From Pontixanthobacter aestiaquae (GTDB lineage: Bacteria; Pseudomonadota; Alphaproteobacteria; Sphingomonadales; Sphingomonadaceae), in assembly GCF_009827455.1 (NCBI RefSeq), contig NZ_WTYZ01000001.1, positions 930,001-994,000 on the forward strand: DNA of 64,000 nt. Reading direction: 5' to 3'. Under the pieces are notes generated by a model. That model did not search any database and was not told where the DNA came from. It saw only the letters and a program-made list of their open reading frames with translations. Shown one piece after another: positions 37,501 through 45,561 of this stretch; position 1 is the first letter of the stretch; each line of letters opens with the position of its first letter. The position numbers and the translations under genes are program-made.

Positions 37501-39917
37501 GCATTCGAGCCGCTGGCATCGGCGGCGGTTCCAGTGCTGTTGATGTCGACATAGTCACTGCCAGCCCCCGCGACAGCCGCATTCAGTTGCGTCAGATTGA
37601 CCGCGTCGGTGCCGCCCGTAGCGGCAGCGACATTGGTGATCCGACGCTCGCCGCCCGATGCTCCAACAGAAACCGTGTTGGCCACATCGGCAACCGATCC
37701 CTGACCCAAGGCGACGGCCCCTGTTGCAGACGCGTTGGCATCGACGCCAAGCGCAAGCGAAGTTGCCCCGCTTGCCATTGCGCCATTGCCCAAGGCCGTG
37801 CTGGCCAAGCCGGTCGCCTGTGTAAGGACACCGATAGCCAGCGCGTTGTCAGCCGAAGCAATCGAGCCGGTGCCGAATGCGTTGGAGAAATCACCTGTTG
37901 CCAGCGCGCCCGCTCCGTAGGCGGTACTGAACGTTCCGCTGGCGACTGAGTCTATTCCGATCGCTACATTGCCCGCAGAACTTGCGAGCGCCCCAACGTT
38001 GCCAGCGTCCTCGCTGTCGGCACCGATTGCAATGGCTCCATCACCGGTAGCGTTTGAAAATTCGCCAGCGGCGATTGAGTCCTCGTTCTCAGCTTGCGCT
38101 AAAAAGCCAATGGCAATTGCGTCGGTCGCTGTAGCTCTGGCAGAAGTGCCGAGTGCTGTTGAAGCATTGCCCTCCGCTCTGGCGCTGGAGCCTATTGCGG
38201 TCGCCTGAGGTGCTGACGCTTGCGCGGCATTTCCGACGGCGACTGCAAAAACATTGAGAGCTTTGGCTTCGTTACCCAATGCTACAGAAAAAATGCTGGT
38301 TGCTTGCGAGTCATTGCCAATCGCCACCGCGCGCTCACCATTCACGTCGGAATTGGTGCCCATAGCAATGCTGTTAGCGCCCGCCGCACCGCTGTTTTCA
38401 CCGATGGAAATGGCGCCTGCACCAGTCGCGCTTGCAATCGTTCCAGTGCTGTTGACGACGACATAGTCTTCACTGGCGAAGGTCGCGGCGGCGGCGGCTG
38501 CGTTGAGTTGCGCGAGATTGACCGCGTCGGTATTGCCTGTGGCGGCAGCGACATTAGTGATCCGGCGCTCGTTGCCGACCGCACCGACCGAGACTGTGTT
38601 CACTTGATCAGCGAGCGAATTAGCCCCGAGCGCTATGCTGTTGTTTGCAGAGGCATTCGCAAGGACGCCCAGCGCAACAGCTTCATCTCCTTGTGCGCTT
38701 GATGCGCGTCCGACCGCTGTCGCTTGTGAACCCGCTGACGTTGATCCGCCGATGGCAACGGAAAACGATCCGGCATTCGCGTTCTGGCCGACAGCAGTGG
38801 CTTCAGTTCCCGTGCCTCTGGAGCCACCGCCTATAGCAGTCGAAAAGAGGCCCGTAGCTTGAGCGTTGGTGCCAAATGCAGCCGCATTATCCCTCGATGC
38901 GGTTGCAACGCTTCCTACAGCAGTTGCATTGTTCGCTGAACTGACTGCTCCTTCACCAATCGCGATAGCATCGTCGCCCGTGGCGTTGGCGGCGGTGCCG
39001 GTGCTGTTGATATCGACATAGTCATTGCCGCCTGCCGCTGCCGCGACTGCATCAAGTTGGGCCTTGTTAACTGCGTCGGTACCTGCAGTTCCGGCAGCGA
39101 CGTTTACAACTTTCCGTTCGTTGCCAGATGATCCGACTGAAACGGTGCCTGCAACACTTCCGACCGAGTCACGCCCGATTGCAACAGCGCCATTCGACGC
39201 GCGCGAGTCCGCACCAAGCGCGACCGATCCTGTTCCGCTCGCCTGGGCACCTAATGGATTGATATCGCCTGCGTGTCCGCCAATCGCGATCGCGCCCGCT
39301 CCGCTTGCTCTCGTACGCGGCCCCACTGCCATCGCGCCATTAGCGGTCGCAAAAGCGTTGAAGCCCAGCGCCATGGCATCTTCAAAGCTCGCCAATGAGC
39401 TGTAGCCTAGGGCCGTCGATGATTTCCCAGTTGCGCTCGAAGTATCGCCGACCGCCGTCGAACCAACGTTCGAGGCAATACTGTCATTGCCAAGCGCAAC
39501 AGTGTTAAATGATGTTGCTTGGGAACTCATCCCGATAGCGACGGAGTTTGCCCCGGTGGAAAGAGAGTCATTGCCGATTGCTATCGTCGAATTGCCGATT
39601 GCTCGCGCTCCCAGTGTATCGGCATCGCCACCATCGCCGCCGATTGCTATCGATTCGATCTGATCCGCCACTGCACCTGAACCGATCGCAGTTGCGTTAG
39701 TGCCGGTTGCCACAGCGTTATTTCCGCATGCGAGCGCGCCATCTCCTCCATTACTCTGGGCACCGCCGAAACTGTCAACAAACCCATCGTCATTGGTGTC
39801 GAGCGCACAGTCTTCTGCCTGCGCTTCGCTCGATGCCATACTCAAATTGGCCACCGCAAACGCGGCCGCGCCAGCGCTCATAAGATAGGCGGATTTTGAT
39901 TTGGTGAAACGGATCAT
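34581..39917 (-). CDS. Giant trimeric autotransporter adhesin 1 (YadA-like)
   Basis: A 1778-residue YadA-type adhesin. The signal region is residues 1-35. A Cys-bracketed cap follows (Cys37, ALDTNDDGFVD, Cys64) with a DxNDDG calcium-loop-like motif. Most of the protein is a long array of 14-16-residue YadA head repeats (SVAIG, TALG, AVG). The array is interrupted five times by neck/HIM modules of the form ERRITNVAAATGGTDAVN followed by QLNA and a DYVDINSTGTA strand. Then comes a Pro/Ala/Ser-rich linker (PGLPQIASNNIQSGDTF onward), and a C-terminal anchor of about 70 residues ends GIAGEF. The membrane anchor forms a trimeric pore; the head should face outward. GAGGG lies 7 bases before ATG 39917. 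No classic long coiled-coil stalk is seen. Confidence 0.92.
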   Translation of the reverse strand: MIRFTKSKSAYLMSAGAAAFAVANLSMASSEAQAEDCALDTNDDGFVDSFGGAQSNGGDGALACGNNAVATGTNATAIGSGAVADQIESIAIGGDGGDADTLGARAIGNSTIAIGNDSLSTGANSVAIGMSSQATSFNTVALGNDSIASNVGSTAVGDTSSATGKSSTALGYSSLASFEDAMALGFNAFATANGAMAVGPRTRASGAGAIAIGGHAGDINPLGAQASGTGSVALGADSRASNGAVAIGRDSVGSVAGTVSVGSSGNERKVVNVAAGTAGTDAVNKAQLDAVAAAAGGNDYVDINSTGTAANATGDDAIAIGEGAVSSANNATAVGSVATASRDNAAAFGTNAQATGLFSTAIGGGSRGTGTEATAVGQNANAGSFSVAIGGSTSAGSQATAVGRASSAQGDEAVALGVLANASANNSIALGANSLADQVNTVSVGAVGNERRITNVAAATGNTDAVNLAQLNAAAAAATFASEDYVVVNSTGTIASATGAGAISIGENSGAAGANSIAMGTNSDVNGERAVAIGNDSQATSIFSVALGNEAKALNVFAVAVGNAAQASAPQATAIGSSARAEGNASTALGTSARATATDAIAIGFLAQAENEDSIAAGEFSNATGDGAIAIGADSEDAGNVGALASSAGNVAIGIDSVASGTFSTAYGAGALATGDFSNAFGTGSIASADNALAIGVLTQATGLASTALGNGAMASGATSLALGVDANASATGAVALGQGSVADVANTVSVGASGGERRITNVAAATGGTDAVNLTQLNAAVAGAGSDYVDINSTGTAADASGSNALAIGQSSRASGVAGVAIGLSSLATSTVDIAIGSGARASGGNNIALGASSEASGGFAIAVGSDSSANASSIAMGLQAAASGTNALSIGRASTASADNSIALGRDSAATEAFTVSFGREETSVGAGDEITRRLVNISDGVDDSDAVTVAQLNAGLANAGSIFLDVNDGGTLSASATGDRSMALGAGARSELRDSVAIGRGASNTASSPTTLGSSVALGNSARTTGGNATAVGVSSVAHTQSTAVGQRANANGSNSVAVGFLANSGITSGSSSVAVGTLAKAASFAGVAVGNGSEANGDEFSVAIGVNAKSLADNALVLGAFATSSEEGAIALGANSVANRGNALSIGSNDPTTGFTRQIVNVAAGTQDTDAVNVAQLTAALATAGNDYIAVNSTGTVALATGGNAIAIGQESTATALDAVAIGHVANAGEGAVALGGDSIATGFNSTALSRNAMATGQGAIAIGVDGSDIDTIGAMATAAGAVAIGQDSTATGLNGVAVGSDSEATGSDSTALGRLARASGNGSTALGRLAKAEGENAISLGGLATATQTRGTALGFLAKATATDATAIGSLTTASGSSSVALGFRAASAGLQSASIGAFSQAAGTRSNALGYQARANGNLSVALGSFARAGFDNSVAIGNSAFATRTNQFVLGTTSNSYTLPGLPQIASNNIQSGDTFYVTVDSAGNLGVVNTPVGSAPAPSMSTAPSGSQSTAATSNTMMAVAPSAAPAVAAAPVTSPVASPVPGDFAQTSTDGGPALVSNAPVSAAPEQLTGASIIERGVSSGMVAQDTVLQEPVDTGAVAPALASAAPQELTTAAQPVEVAALGEDATVAERPPEYAPAAGTRSTPNVSSTASLGVTAPAISAVTDSQFGALDTRVGNLEGQVTELFDLAAVQSKDLRQSIAAVAAMAQPHFPSEAGKTSYASNVSYFRGHVGFSAGVTHRFEGDFAITLGATYGGGKNTAVKAGIAGEF

Positions 39918-40070
39918 AACGGTGCCCTCATTGGTTAATCAGTCTTAACTGTGACGGGCCTATCATCGCGCGGGCGGCTGCTGTATCGCCCAAACGGGTG
40001 ATTGCAGGGGGAGCGAAAATCGTGTCGGTTCTGGCGAATCGGTCGCAGATTTTCAAAGTGTTCAGACAGT

Positions 40071-41387
40071 ATGCAAAGCACAGTTTCTCAGCCAAATCAG
40101 GGCGATGTTCCGCGCCTGACGCCTTGGCAGCTCACCAGTTACGGTCTGCTGACTATGCCGATTGCGATGGCCGGGCTGGCGCTGCTGACATATCTGCCGA
40201 CATTCTATGCGATTGATATGGGACTCGGGCTGGGCGTGGTCGGCGCGATCTTTTTGGGCGGGCGGTTTCTGGATATCTTGACCGATCCGATGATCGGACA
40301 TCTCAGCGACCAGACACGCAGCCGCTTCGGGCCGCGCAAGCCGTGGATGGCGGCGGGGATTGTCGGTTTCTGCGCAGCCTTGTGGTTCTTGCTGGTTCCG
40401 CCGGGCGATATCGGGCCAGCCTATCTAATTATCGCGGGGACAGTGTTTTTCATTTCTATGACGATGCTGGACGTACCTTATTCATCGACCGGACTAGAGA
40501 TATCGCCCTATGTCGATGAACGCTCGCGACTTGCCAGTGCCAAAGCGGGATTTCAGGTGGCCGGGGCGTTGCTGGCGGGCACTATGCCGTTGCTGCTAAC
40601 CACGAGCGCCTCCGGCTCGCTGCCCGCGATTGCGATCAGCGCGATTGGTTTGGCGGCGCTGGGCTTTCTGCTGTTCATCGCCTTCGTGCCCGCCAGAAAC
40701 CGGGTCGAAGCGCGATCCAGCGCGGGGATAACCGCGTCGCTCAAGACCATCTTGGCTGAGCGGCGCTACAAATATCTGCTCGGGCCCTTCTTCATTATCC
40801 AGACCGCCAATGCGCTGTTTAGCGGGCTTGCGGTCCTGTATATTACTTTCATTGTCAAAGCGCCCGGGCTGGTGGGGCTATTCATCGGTCTGCTGTTTCT
40901 TTCGACCGCCTTGTTCTTGCCGCTGTGGCTCGCGGTGGCGCGGCGTGTGGGTAAGGCGAAATGCTGGCAGGCAGGCATCATGATCAGCATGGTGGCATTG
41001 TTGGCAATGCCGCTGTTCGGAGAAGGCGATGTGGTGGCGATCTGTATCCTCTTCGCGGTGATCGGCGGGACTTTTGGTTGCGACGCAGTGATGCCCACAT
41101 CCATGCTGGCCGATATCGCCTCCGATCATGAAAGTGAAACCGGCGACCGGCTGTCGGGCGTCTATCTGTCGGTTAAAAACGCGGTGTCCAAATGTGCTTT
41201 CGCTGCGCCGATGGGGCTGGCCTTTCCGGTGCTAGGCTATCTGGAATTTGAGACCAGCGAGACGCACGATCCGGTGACTTTGCTGGCCTTTATGGGATTC
41301 TTCGCATTGATCCCTGTCGCACTAAAATGCGTGGCAATCCTGATTATGAGGCGTGGGCCGGACTTCCATACCGCGCAGGCTTCGTGA
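40071..41387 (+). CDS. MFS transporter, glycoside-pentoside-hexuronide (GPH) type
   Basis: A 438-residue 12-helix transporter. The conserved GPH elements are LTPWQLTSYGLLTMPIAMAG, the DPMIGHLSDQTRSRFGPRKPW loop, DVPYSSTGLEISPYVDERSR after helix 4, and TGDRLSGVYLSVKNAVSKCA. Family members carry sugars or sulfoquinovose-like compounds with Na+ or H+. ATG 40071 was chosen because the region upstream to 40002 has a basic non-membrane sequence unlike the family start. There are no sugar-degrading genes beside it, so the substrate is open. It lies 13 bases before the histidine kinase start. Confidence 0.87.
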   Translation: MQSTVSQPNQGDVPRLTPWQLTSYGLLTMPIAMAGLALLTYLPTFYAIDMGLGLGVVGAIFLGGRFLDILTDPMIGHLSDQTRSRFGPRKPWMAAGIVGFCAALWFLLVPPGDIGPAYLIIAGTVFFISMTMLDVPYSSTGLEISPYVDERSRLASAKAGFQVAGALLAGTMPLLLTTSASGSLPAIAISAIGLAALGFLLFIAFVPARNRVEARSSAGITASLKTILAERRYKYLLGPFFIIQTANALFSGLAVLYITFIVKAPGLVGLFIGLLFLSTALFLPLWLAVARRVGKAKCWQAGIMISMVALLAMPLFGEGDVVAICILFAVIGGTFGCDAVMPTSMLADIASDHESETGDRLSGVYLSVKNAVSKCAFAAPMGLAFPVLGYLEFETSETHDPVTLLAFMGFFALIPVALKCVAILIMRRGPDFHTAQAS

Positions 41388-41400
41388 TACGCGCTCGATA

Positions 41401-43176
41401 ATGGATCAGCCCGAACTCCTTGAATCCGAAGACCTTACTTTGCTGCGCATGGAGCAGGCGCGGCTGCTGAAAGAGCGCGCATGGGGTTCGAGTGTGCTGG
41501 TCGCGTTTATCGTCGTCTACACGGCGGTGATCATGGCGCTGGTCAATTCGCGGACGATCGCCGCCATATGGTTTGCGCTGGGCACGACTATGGTGGTGGT
41601 CGCCTATCTCTACGGCAAAATGGCTGCGCGCGACGGGATCACGCGGGACAACGTCGGCACCTTCCTGCGAGGACATATGGTTGTTTCAGCTATTACCGGC
41701 GTGGTCTGGGGCGGCTTTGCGATCTACCAGATGGACTATTCGTCGGAGCTGACGATTTTTCTCGGCTGCCTGACGGTATTCAGCATCACCATTGGCGGTT
41801 TGTTGCCTAGCTCCGCCTACCGCGCAACCTATATTGCGCTTGCGAGCACTTCGCTTCCGCCGCTCGGCTTCTACATCGCCTTTACCGCGCCTGGTGGCAT
41901 CGCGCTGCTCGGGATGGGCGTGATTGTCTATTATCTGTTTGCGATGTTTGTCAGCGCACGGGTGGAAATTGATACGCGCGAAACAATCGCCGCGCGTAAT
42001 GCCCGCGCGCTCAATGACAAGATCGTCACGCAGAACCGGCTATATCTGCGGGCGAGCGAAGAGAAGTCACGCTTCCTTGCCGCGACCAGTCACGATCTGT
42101 CGCAGCCGCTGCAATCGCAAGGCTTCTTTATGAAGGCACTGCGCGACATGCTGGAGACGCAATTGCAGCACGAGATGCTCGACAAAGTTGAGGAATCGTG
42201 GCGCGCTCAGAAGGAGTTGCTGCAGGGCATTGTCGATGTTTCACGGATCGATAGCGGCGCGATTGTCCCGCGGATCGTGCCGGTAAAATTGGCCGAAGAA
42301 TGCCGCAAGCTGGTTGATGAGTTTGCATCCAACGAGCGCAGCCCGCAGTTGGAGAAAGTCGAATTTGACGATGTGGAAGTGGAAACCGATCCACTGTTGC
42401 TCGCGCGTGTCTTGAGCAATTTGTTGTCCAATGCCCGTAAGTTCACGCCGCAGGATGGCCATGTCAGCTTCTATACCGAGCGGGTTGGGCAGGTTGCACG
42501 GATCACGATTAGCGATAGCGGCGAAGGTATTTTGGAGGAGGATCAACATCGGATCTTCGATGAGTATGTCCGCGTTGGCAGCGAAGGCGGGTCGGCGGGC
42601 CTTGGATTGGGATTATCGATTGTCCAGCGCCTGTGTGCGTTACTCGATATAGGCATTGATCTGCGATCAAAGCCTGGTGAGGGGACGACATTCTATCTGT
42701 CGGTCCCGCTCGCGGGTGCGCATGTCGACGGACCGGCAATCGTTGCCACTGACAATGATGCTTTCGATGGCGCGCCATTGGTCGTGCTTGTCGATGATGA
42801 GCCGGCAGTCACCGAAGCGATGGCAGCGGTGCTGACGTCATGGAAATGCCAAGTCATATCGGCGAGCAATTCAAAGCAAGCACTCGAAATTGTTGCTCTG
42901 ACTGAAAGCGATCCGGCACTGCTGCTCATCGATAAGCGGCTTGGTCCGGATGATGACGGTGTCGATTTGATCGTGGCCATTCGCGAAGAGTGTAATGCCC
43001 AAATTCCTGCAATTCTGATGAGCGGCAATCTGGGCAATCTAGCTGGCTATGATGAGAGTGACGCCATTATCTATCTCAATAAGCCAATTGAGCCGGGCGA
43101 TCTCAGAGTCGCAATGCAAGACATGTTGCAGACCGGGCGGAGGCGGAGTCCGCACAGGCTTAGGTGTCGGTGCTAG
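41401..43176 (+). CDS. Hybrid sensor histidine kinase
   Basis: A 591-residue membrane kinase. About six hydrophobic helices in residues 30-190 form the sensor part. A helical linker leads to the dimerisation box FLAATSHDLSQPLQSQGFF with the phospho-His. The ATPase domain shows NLLSNARKF (N box), ISDSGEGI (G1) and GSAGLGLGLSIV (G2). A C-terminal receiver domain has VLVDDEPAV and LLIDKRLG with the likely phospho-Asp. ATG 41401 starts just after the transporter stop, so co-expression is likely. It is convergent with the LuxR-type response regulator gene, sharing 4 bases, and the pair is a plausible phosphorelay. Confidence 0.92.
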   Translation: MDQPELLESEDLTLLRMEQARLLKERAWGSSVLVAFIVVYTAVIMALVNSRTIAAIWFALGTTMVVVAYLYGKMAARDGITRDNVGTFLRGHMVVSAITGVVWGGFAIYQMDYSSELTIFLGCLTVFSITIGGLLPSSAYRATYIALASTSLPPLGFYIAFTAPGGIALLGMGVIVYYLFAMFVSARVEIDTRETIAARNARALNDKIVTQNRLYLRASEEKSRFLAATSHDLSQPLQSQGFFMKALRDMLETQLQHEMLDKVEESWRAQKELLQGIVDVSRIDSGAIVPRIVPVKLAEECRKLVDEFASNERSPQLEKVEFDDVEVETDPLLLARVLSNLLSNARKFTPQDGHVSFYTERVGQVARITISDSGEGILEEDQHRIFDEYVRVGSEGGSAGLGLGLSIVQRLCALLDIGIDLRSKPGEGTTFYLSVPLAGAHVDGPAIVATDNDAFDGAPLVVLVDDEPAVTEAMAAVLTSWKCQVISASNSKQALEIVALTESDPALLLIDKRLGPDDDGVDLIVAIREECNAQIPAILMSGNLGNLAGYDESDAIIYLNKPIEPGDLRVAMQDMLQTGRRRSPHRLRCRC

Positions 43177-43820
43177 AGAATTCCCAATGCCTGCGCAGCC
43201 CTCACCGATGCGGTGCGCTTGTTCACTTTCAGCAATTCGAAAATCTGCTTGATGTGAGTCTTCACTGTGTTCTCGCTGATCGACAATGACCGGGCGATTT
43301 CCTTATTGCTCGCGCCATTGGAAATCAGCTTGAGAATTTCGATCTGCCGTGTGGTTGGCACTGGCACTTCGGACCCGTCTCCATAGATATCGGCAACGTC
43401 TCCAAAATTGCTTTCGGTGCCGTCGCCGGCATCGGGCGCATAGTGCGGGAAGTATGTGCCGCCTTGCAGCACTGTCTCGATAGCTTCGATTAGTTCGGCG
43501 TCGTCTGCCGACTTATGGACAAAGCCTTGCGCATTGAGCTGGCGCATTTCAGCCAGTGGCGGTGATGTGTTGATGCCCGAAATCATCAGCACGGGAACGT
43601 CATGACGTCCGCGCAAGGCAGCGATAAAAGCAAGGCCATTCATGCTGCTCATCATCAGATCGCAAATCACCAGATCAAATCGCGATCCGTTGTCCAGTGC
43701 TTTCAGTAGGTCGACGGGCGTATCGAATGGCTCGACGCTGCAATCATGCTCGATCCGCTCAAGCAGAAGCGAAAAACCCATCAGAAACAGCCGGTGATCG
43801 TCAACCAGCGCGATGGACAT
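43173..43820 (-). CDS. LuxR-family response regulator (receiver + HTH)
   Basis: A 215-residue regulator with a receiver domain (SIALVDDHRLFLMG, phospho-Asp54 in ICDLMMSSMNG, Lys in FVHKSADD) and a C-terminal LuxR helix-turn-helix (TTRQIEILKLISNGASNKEI, then SENTVKTHIKQIF). ATG 43820 begins exactly at the receiver domain. In-frame starts at 43904 and 43937 would add 28-39 unconserved residues and no start has a convincing ribosome site. The gene is convergent with the hybrid kinase. The 298 bp between 43820 and the next gene at 44119 hold no other recognisable gene. Confidence 0.9.
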   Translation of the reverse strand: MSIALVDDHRLFLMGFSLLLERIEHDCSVEPFDTPVDLLKALDNGSRFDLVICDLMMSSMNGLAFIAALRGRHDVPVLMISGINTSPPLAEMRQLNAQGFVHKSADDAELIEAIETVLQGGTYFPHYAPDAGDGTESNFGDVADIYGDGSEVPVPTTRQIEILKLISNGASNKEIARSLSISENTVKTHIKQIFELLKVNKRTASVRAAQALGIL

Positions 43821-44118
43821 CGTGCCAGCCTTCGGTTGTTCCGGCCTGTCGGTTGCGACTGTGTTCAAGTGGAGGCCCTCATCTCGCACTGCGGGCCGAT
43901 CCATACAGCCGATCCCGTCGCAAGTCTCATTTGCCAACGAGCATAAATTGTCAATGGTGACAACTTACCTAGCGAACCGCTCTGCCGGATCAGAACGGCG
44001 TTCTCATGCAGGTTTCTGTCGGGTCGATTGGGCCGTTGGTCGTTAGGGGATAGCACATTGGGGGCTACTCTGCTGGAAGCGCAATCGATAAAATCGTGCT
44101 GACAGAGAGGGTTCAATT

Positions 44119-44784
44119 ATGGGCAGAGATATGAGCGCGCATCACGCTGCGCAGGTCGTGGCCATCGCGCTGATCGCAACAGTGGTGACGCAAATTCTGT
44201 ATATGGCCACGTTAGGCGGCCCGCAGCCTGCCGACTCTGCCGCTGGCCTCACCAATGCCGATATAGTGCGCTACGTCAACGATAGGTGGAGCGAAGTCGC
44301 CATAGTTTGGACGACCGAAGCCGTTGCCTTTGCCGCGATTGCGCTGGGCGGTCTCACCGCGATGGTGCGCGGCGGTGGCAGCCGCGTGGCATGGGCAGCG
44401 ATTGCTTTGGCGGGCGTGTTCAACCTGGTCCAAATCGGCATCGGCCTTTCGCTGTTCAAGCCCGCCGCGCTGGCGGGTGAGGAACATACTTGGGTGTTCT
44501 GGATGATCGTGAGCGGTGCGTTCTCGTTCTATTTCCTCGCCAAGGCATTTATCGGTCTCGCCGCGATTGGCTTCGGGCTGTTCTTGCTCAAGACCAATAA
44601 TGCGATGGCAGGGAAAATTGTTTCCGGTATCGCGATCATTGCGGGACTTGCGGCGCTGGTGTTGAATATTGGCGCACTCGGTACCGGCATGAGCTTGCTC
44701 TTCCCGGCTGGTGCTGCCGGAACCTTGGCGGCGATCTTTGCCGCTATCGCAGGTTTGATGGCGGCAAAGCGCAGCGAAAGCTAG
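44119..44784 (+). CDS. Polytopic membrane protein, intact paralogue of 33887-34479
   Basis: A 221-residue protein with six hydrophobic segments. Conserved parts shared with the frameshifted copy are the WTTEAVAFAAIALGGLTAMV helix, the FNLVQIGIGLSLF helix, FSFYFLAKAFIGLAAIGFG and the end LFPAGAAGTLAAIFAAIAG. It resembles DUF4386-type small integral membrane proteins, but no function is known. GAGAGGG lies upstream of ATG 44119. The stop overlaps the SRAP gene stop as CTAG. Both copies are positioned next to a trimeric adhesin. Confidence 0.8.
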   Translation: MGRDMSAHHAAQVVAIALIATVVTQILYMATLGGPQPADSAAGLTNADIVRYVNDRWSEVAIVWTTEAVAFAAIALGGLTAMVRGGGSRVAWAAIALAGVFNLVQIGIGLSLFKPAALAGEEHTWVFWMIVSGAFSFYFLAKAFIGLAAIGFGLFLLKTNNAMAGKIVSGIAIIAGLAALVLNIGALGTGMSLLFPAGAAGTLAAIFAAIAGLMAAKRSES

Positions 44785-45419
44785 TTTGTTGGGCCACGCT
44801 CAACAGGACGCATCAGCGATGACGAATAAGGCTGGAGTAAAGCTTCAGCCTTCCGCCATTCGCCATAAAGCCACAATTCCTGTGCCCCCGGATCGGCGGG
44901 CAGGATAGCGGGCATCCGCTCGCGCCCCTCGCGCCGCAGCGCTGCATTGGCTTCACAAGTGAGCAGGGCAAAGCTCGGTACCTCGCTGTCCTTCCACACG
45001 CCTGCCATCGCGAACAGCGGCTGGTCGGTGGGCGCGAACCACATTTGTTTGCGCCGGCCCTGCGCATCGACGCCAGCGCTCCATTCCATGAATGCCGTGG
45101 CGGGGATCAAACAGCGAAACTCGCTATTGCGCAGATTGCCGATCCAGAACGGACTATGCGGATTGCGCACGGTCAGCACTGCGTTGCGTCCATCATATTG
45201 AACGCTGGGAGGTGGCGGGACACCCCACATGCGCGGTGTGATCCGCCGTCTACCCCGGCTGCGTATCGGACCCGGTATCAGCTCGCGTCCGGCGGTAATG
45301 ACCGGCGCAAAGCTGGATGGCGCAACATGGCCGCCCGGCCACGGATCATCGCCGCGCACGGCACCGAATGTTTCGGCTATCGTCGCAGCGTCGGCGTCAA
45401 GGCGGAAGAGATGTGTCAC
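44781..45419 (-). CDS. SRAP (HMCES/YedK-like) domain protein with altered active site
   Basis: A 212-residue protein of the SOS-response-associated peptidase family, whose members crosslink to abasic sites in single-stranded DNA through Cys2. Family elements are THLFRLDADAATIAETFGAV, TVRNPHSPFW, FRCLIPATAFMEWSAG (with the conserved Glu) and RERMPAILPADPGAQELWL. The start is GTG 45419, giving M-T-H in place of the catalytic M-C-N. The usual His of the HxRMP motif is Arg (GRERMP). An in-frame ATG at 45503 encodes M-C but adds 28 non-family residues. Catalytic activity is doubtful. Convergent with the membrane protein gene. Confidence 0.78.
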   Translation of the reverse strand: MTHLFRLDADAATIAETFGAVRGDDPWPGGHVAPSSFAPVITAGRELIPGPIRSRGRRRITPRMWGVPPPPSVQYDGRNAVLTVRNPHSPFWIGNLRNSEFRCLIPATAFMEWSAGVDAQGRRKQMWFAPTDQPLFAMAGVWKDSEVPSFALLTCEANAALRREGRERMPAILPADPGAQELWLYGEWRKAEALLQPYSSSLMRPVERGPTN

Positions 45420-45561
45420 GCAGTCCGGTTGTGAACCGAACGGCCCACAGAGGCAATCGCTACTCGATCCGGGTCCGGCTGCGTGCGGCTTCAGGATGCA
45501 CATAGATATACCAGCCGGGGCAATATCCCCCACGCCCTTATCCGGTCGATTGCTGCGGATA

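Noticed and set aside
35716..37554. Long plus-strand open frames across the adhesin 1 gene (for example 35716-36279, 36790-37554)
   Set aside because: They are antisense shadows produced by the regular Ala/Gly/Ile codon pattern of the head repeats, with low-complexity products and no ribosome sites.
34581..39917. Tandem head repeats considered as a CRISPR-like array or satellite DNA
   Set aside because: The periodicity is at the protein level (14-16 residues) within one open frame, and DNA copies are only partly alike.
43821..44118. Possible small gene between the response regulator and the membrane protein
   Set aside because: The short frames there overlap the possible longer N-terminus of the regulator and have no ribosome site or motif.
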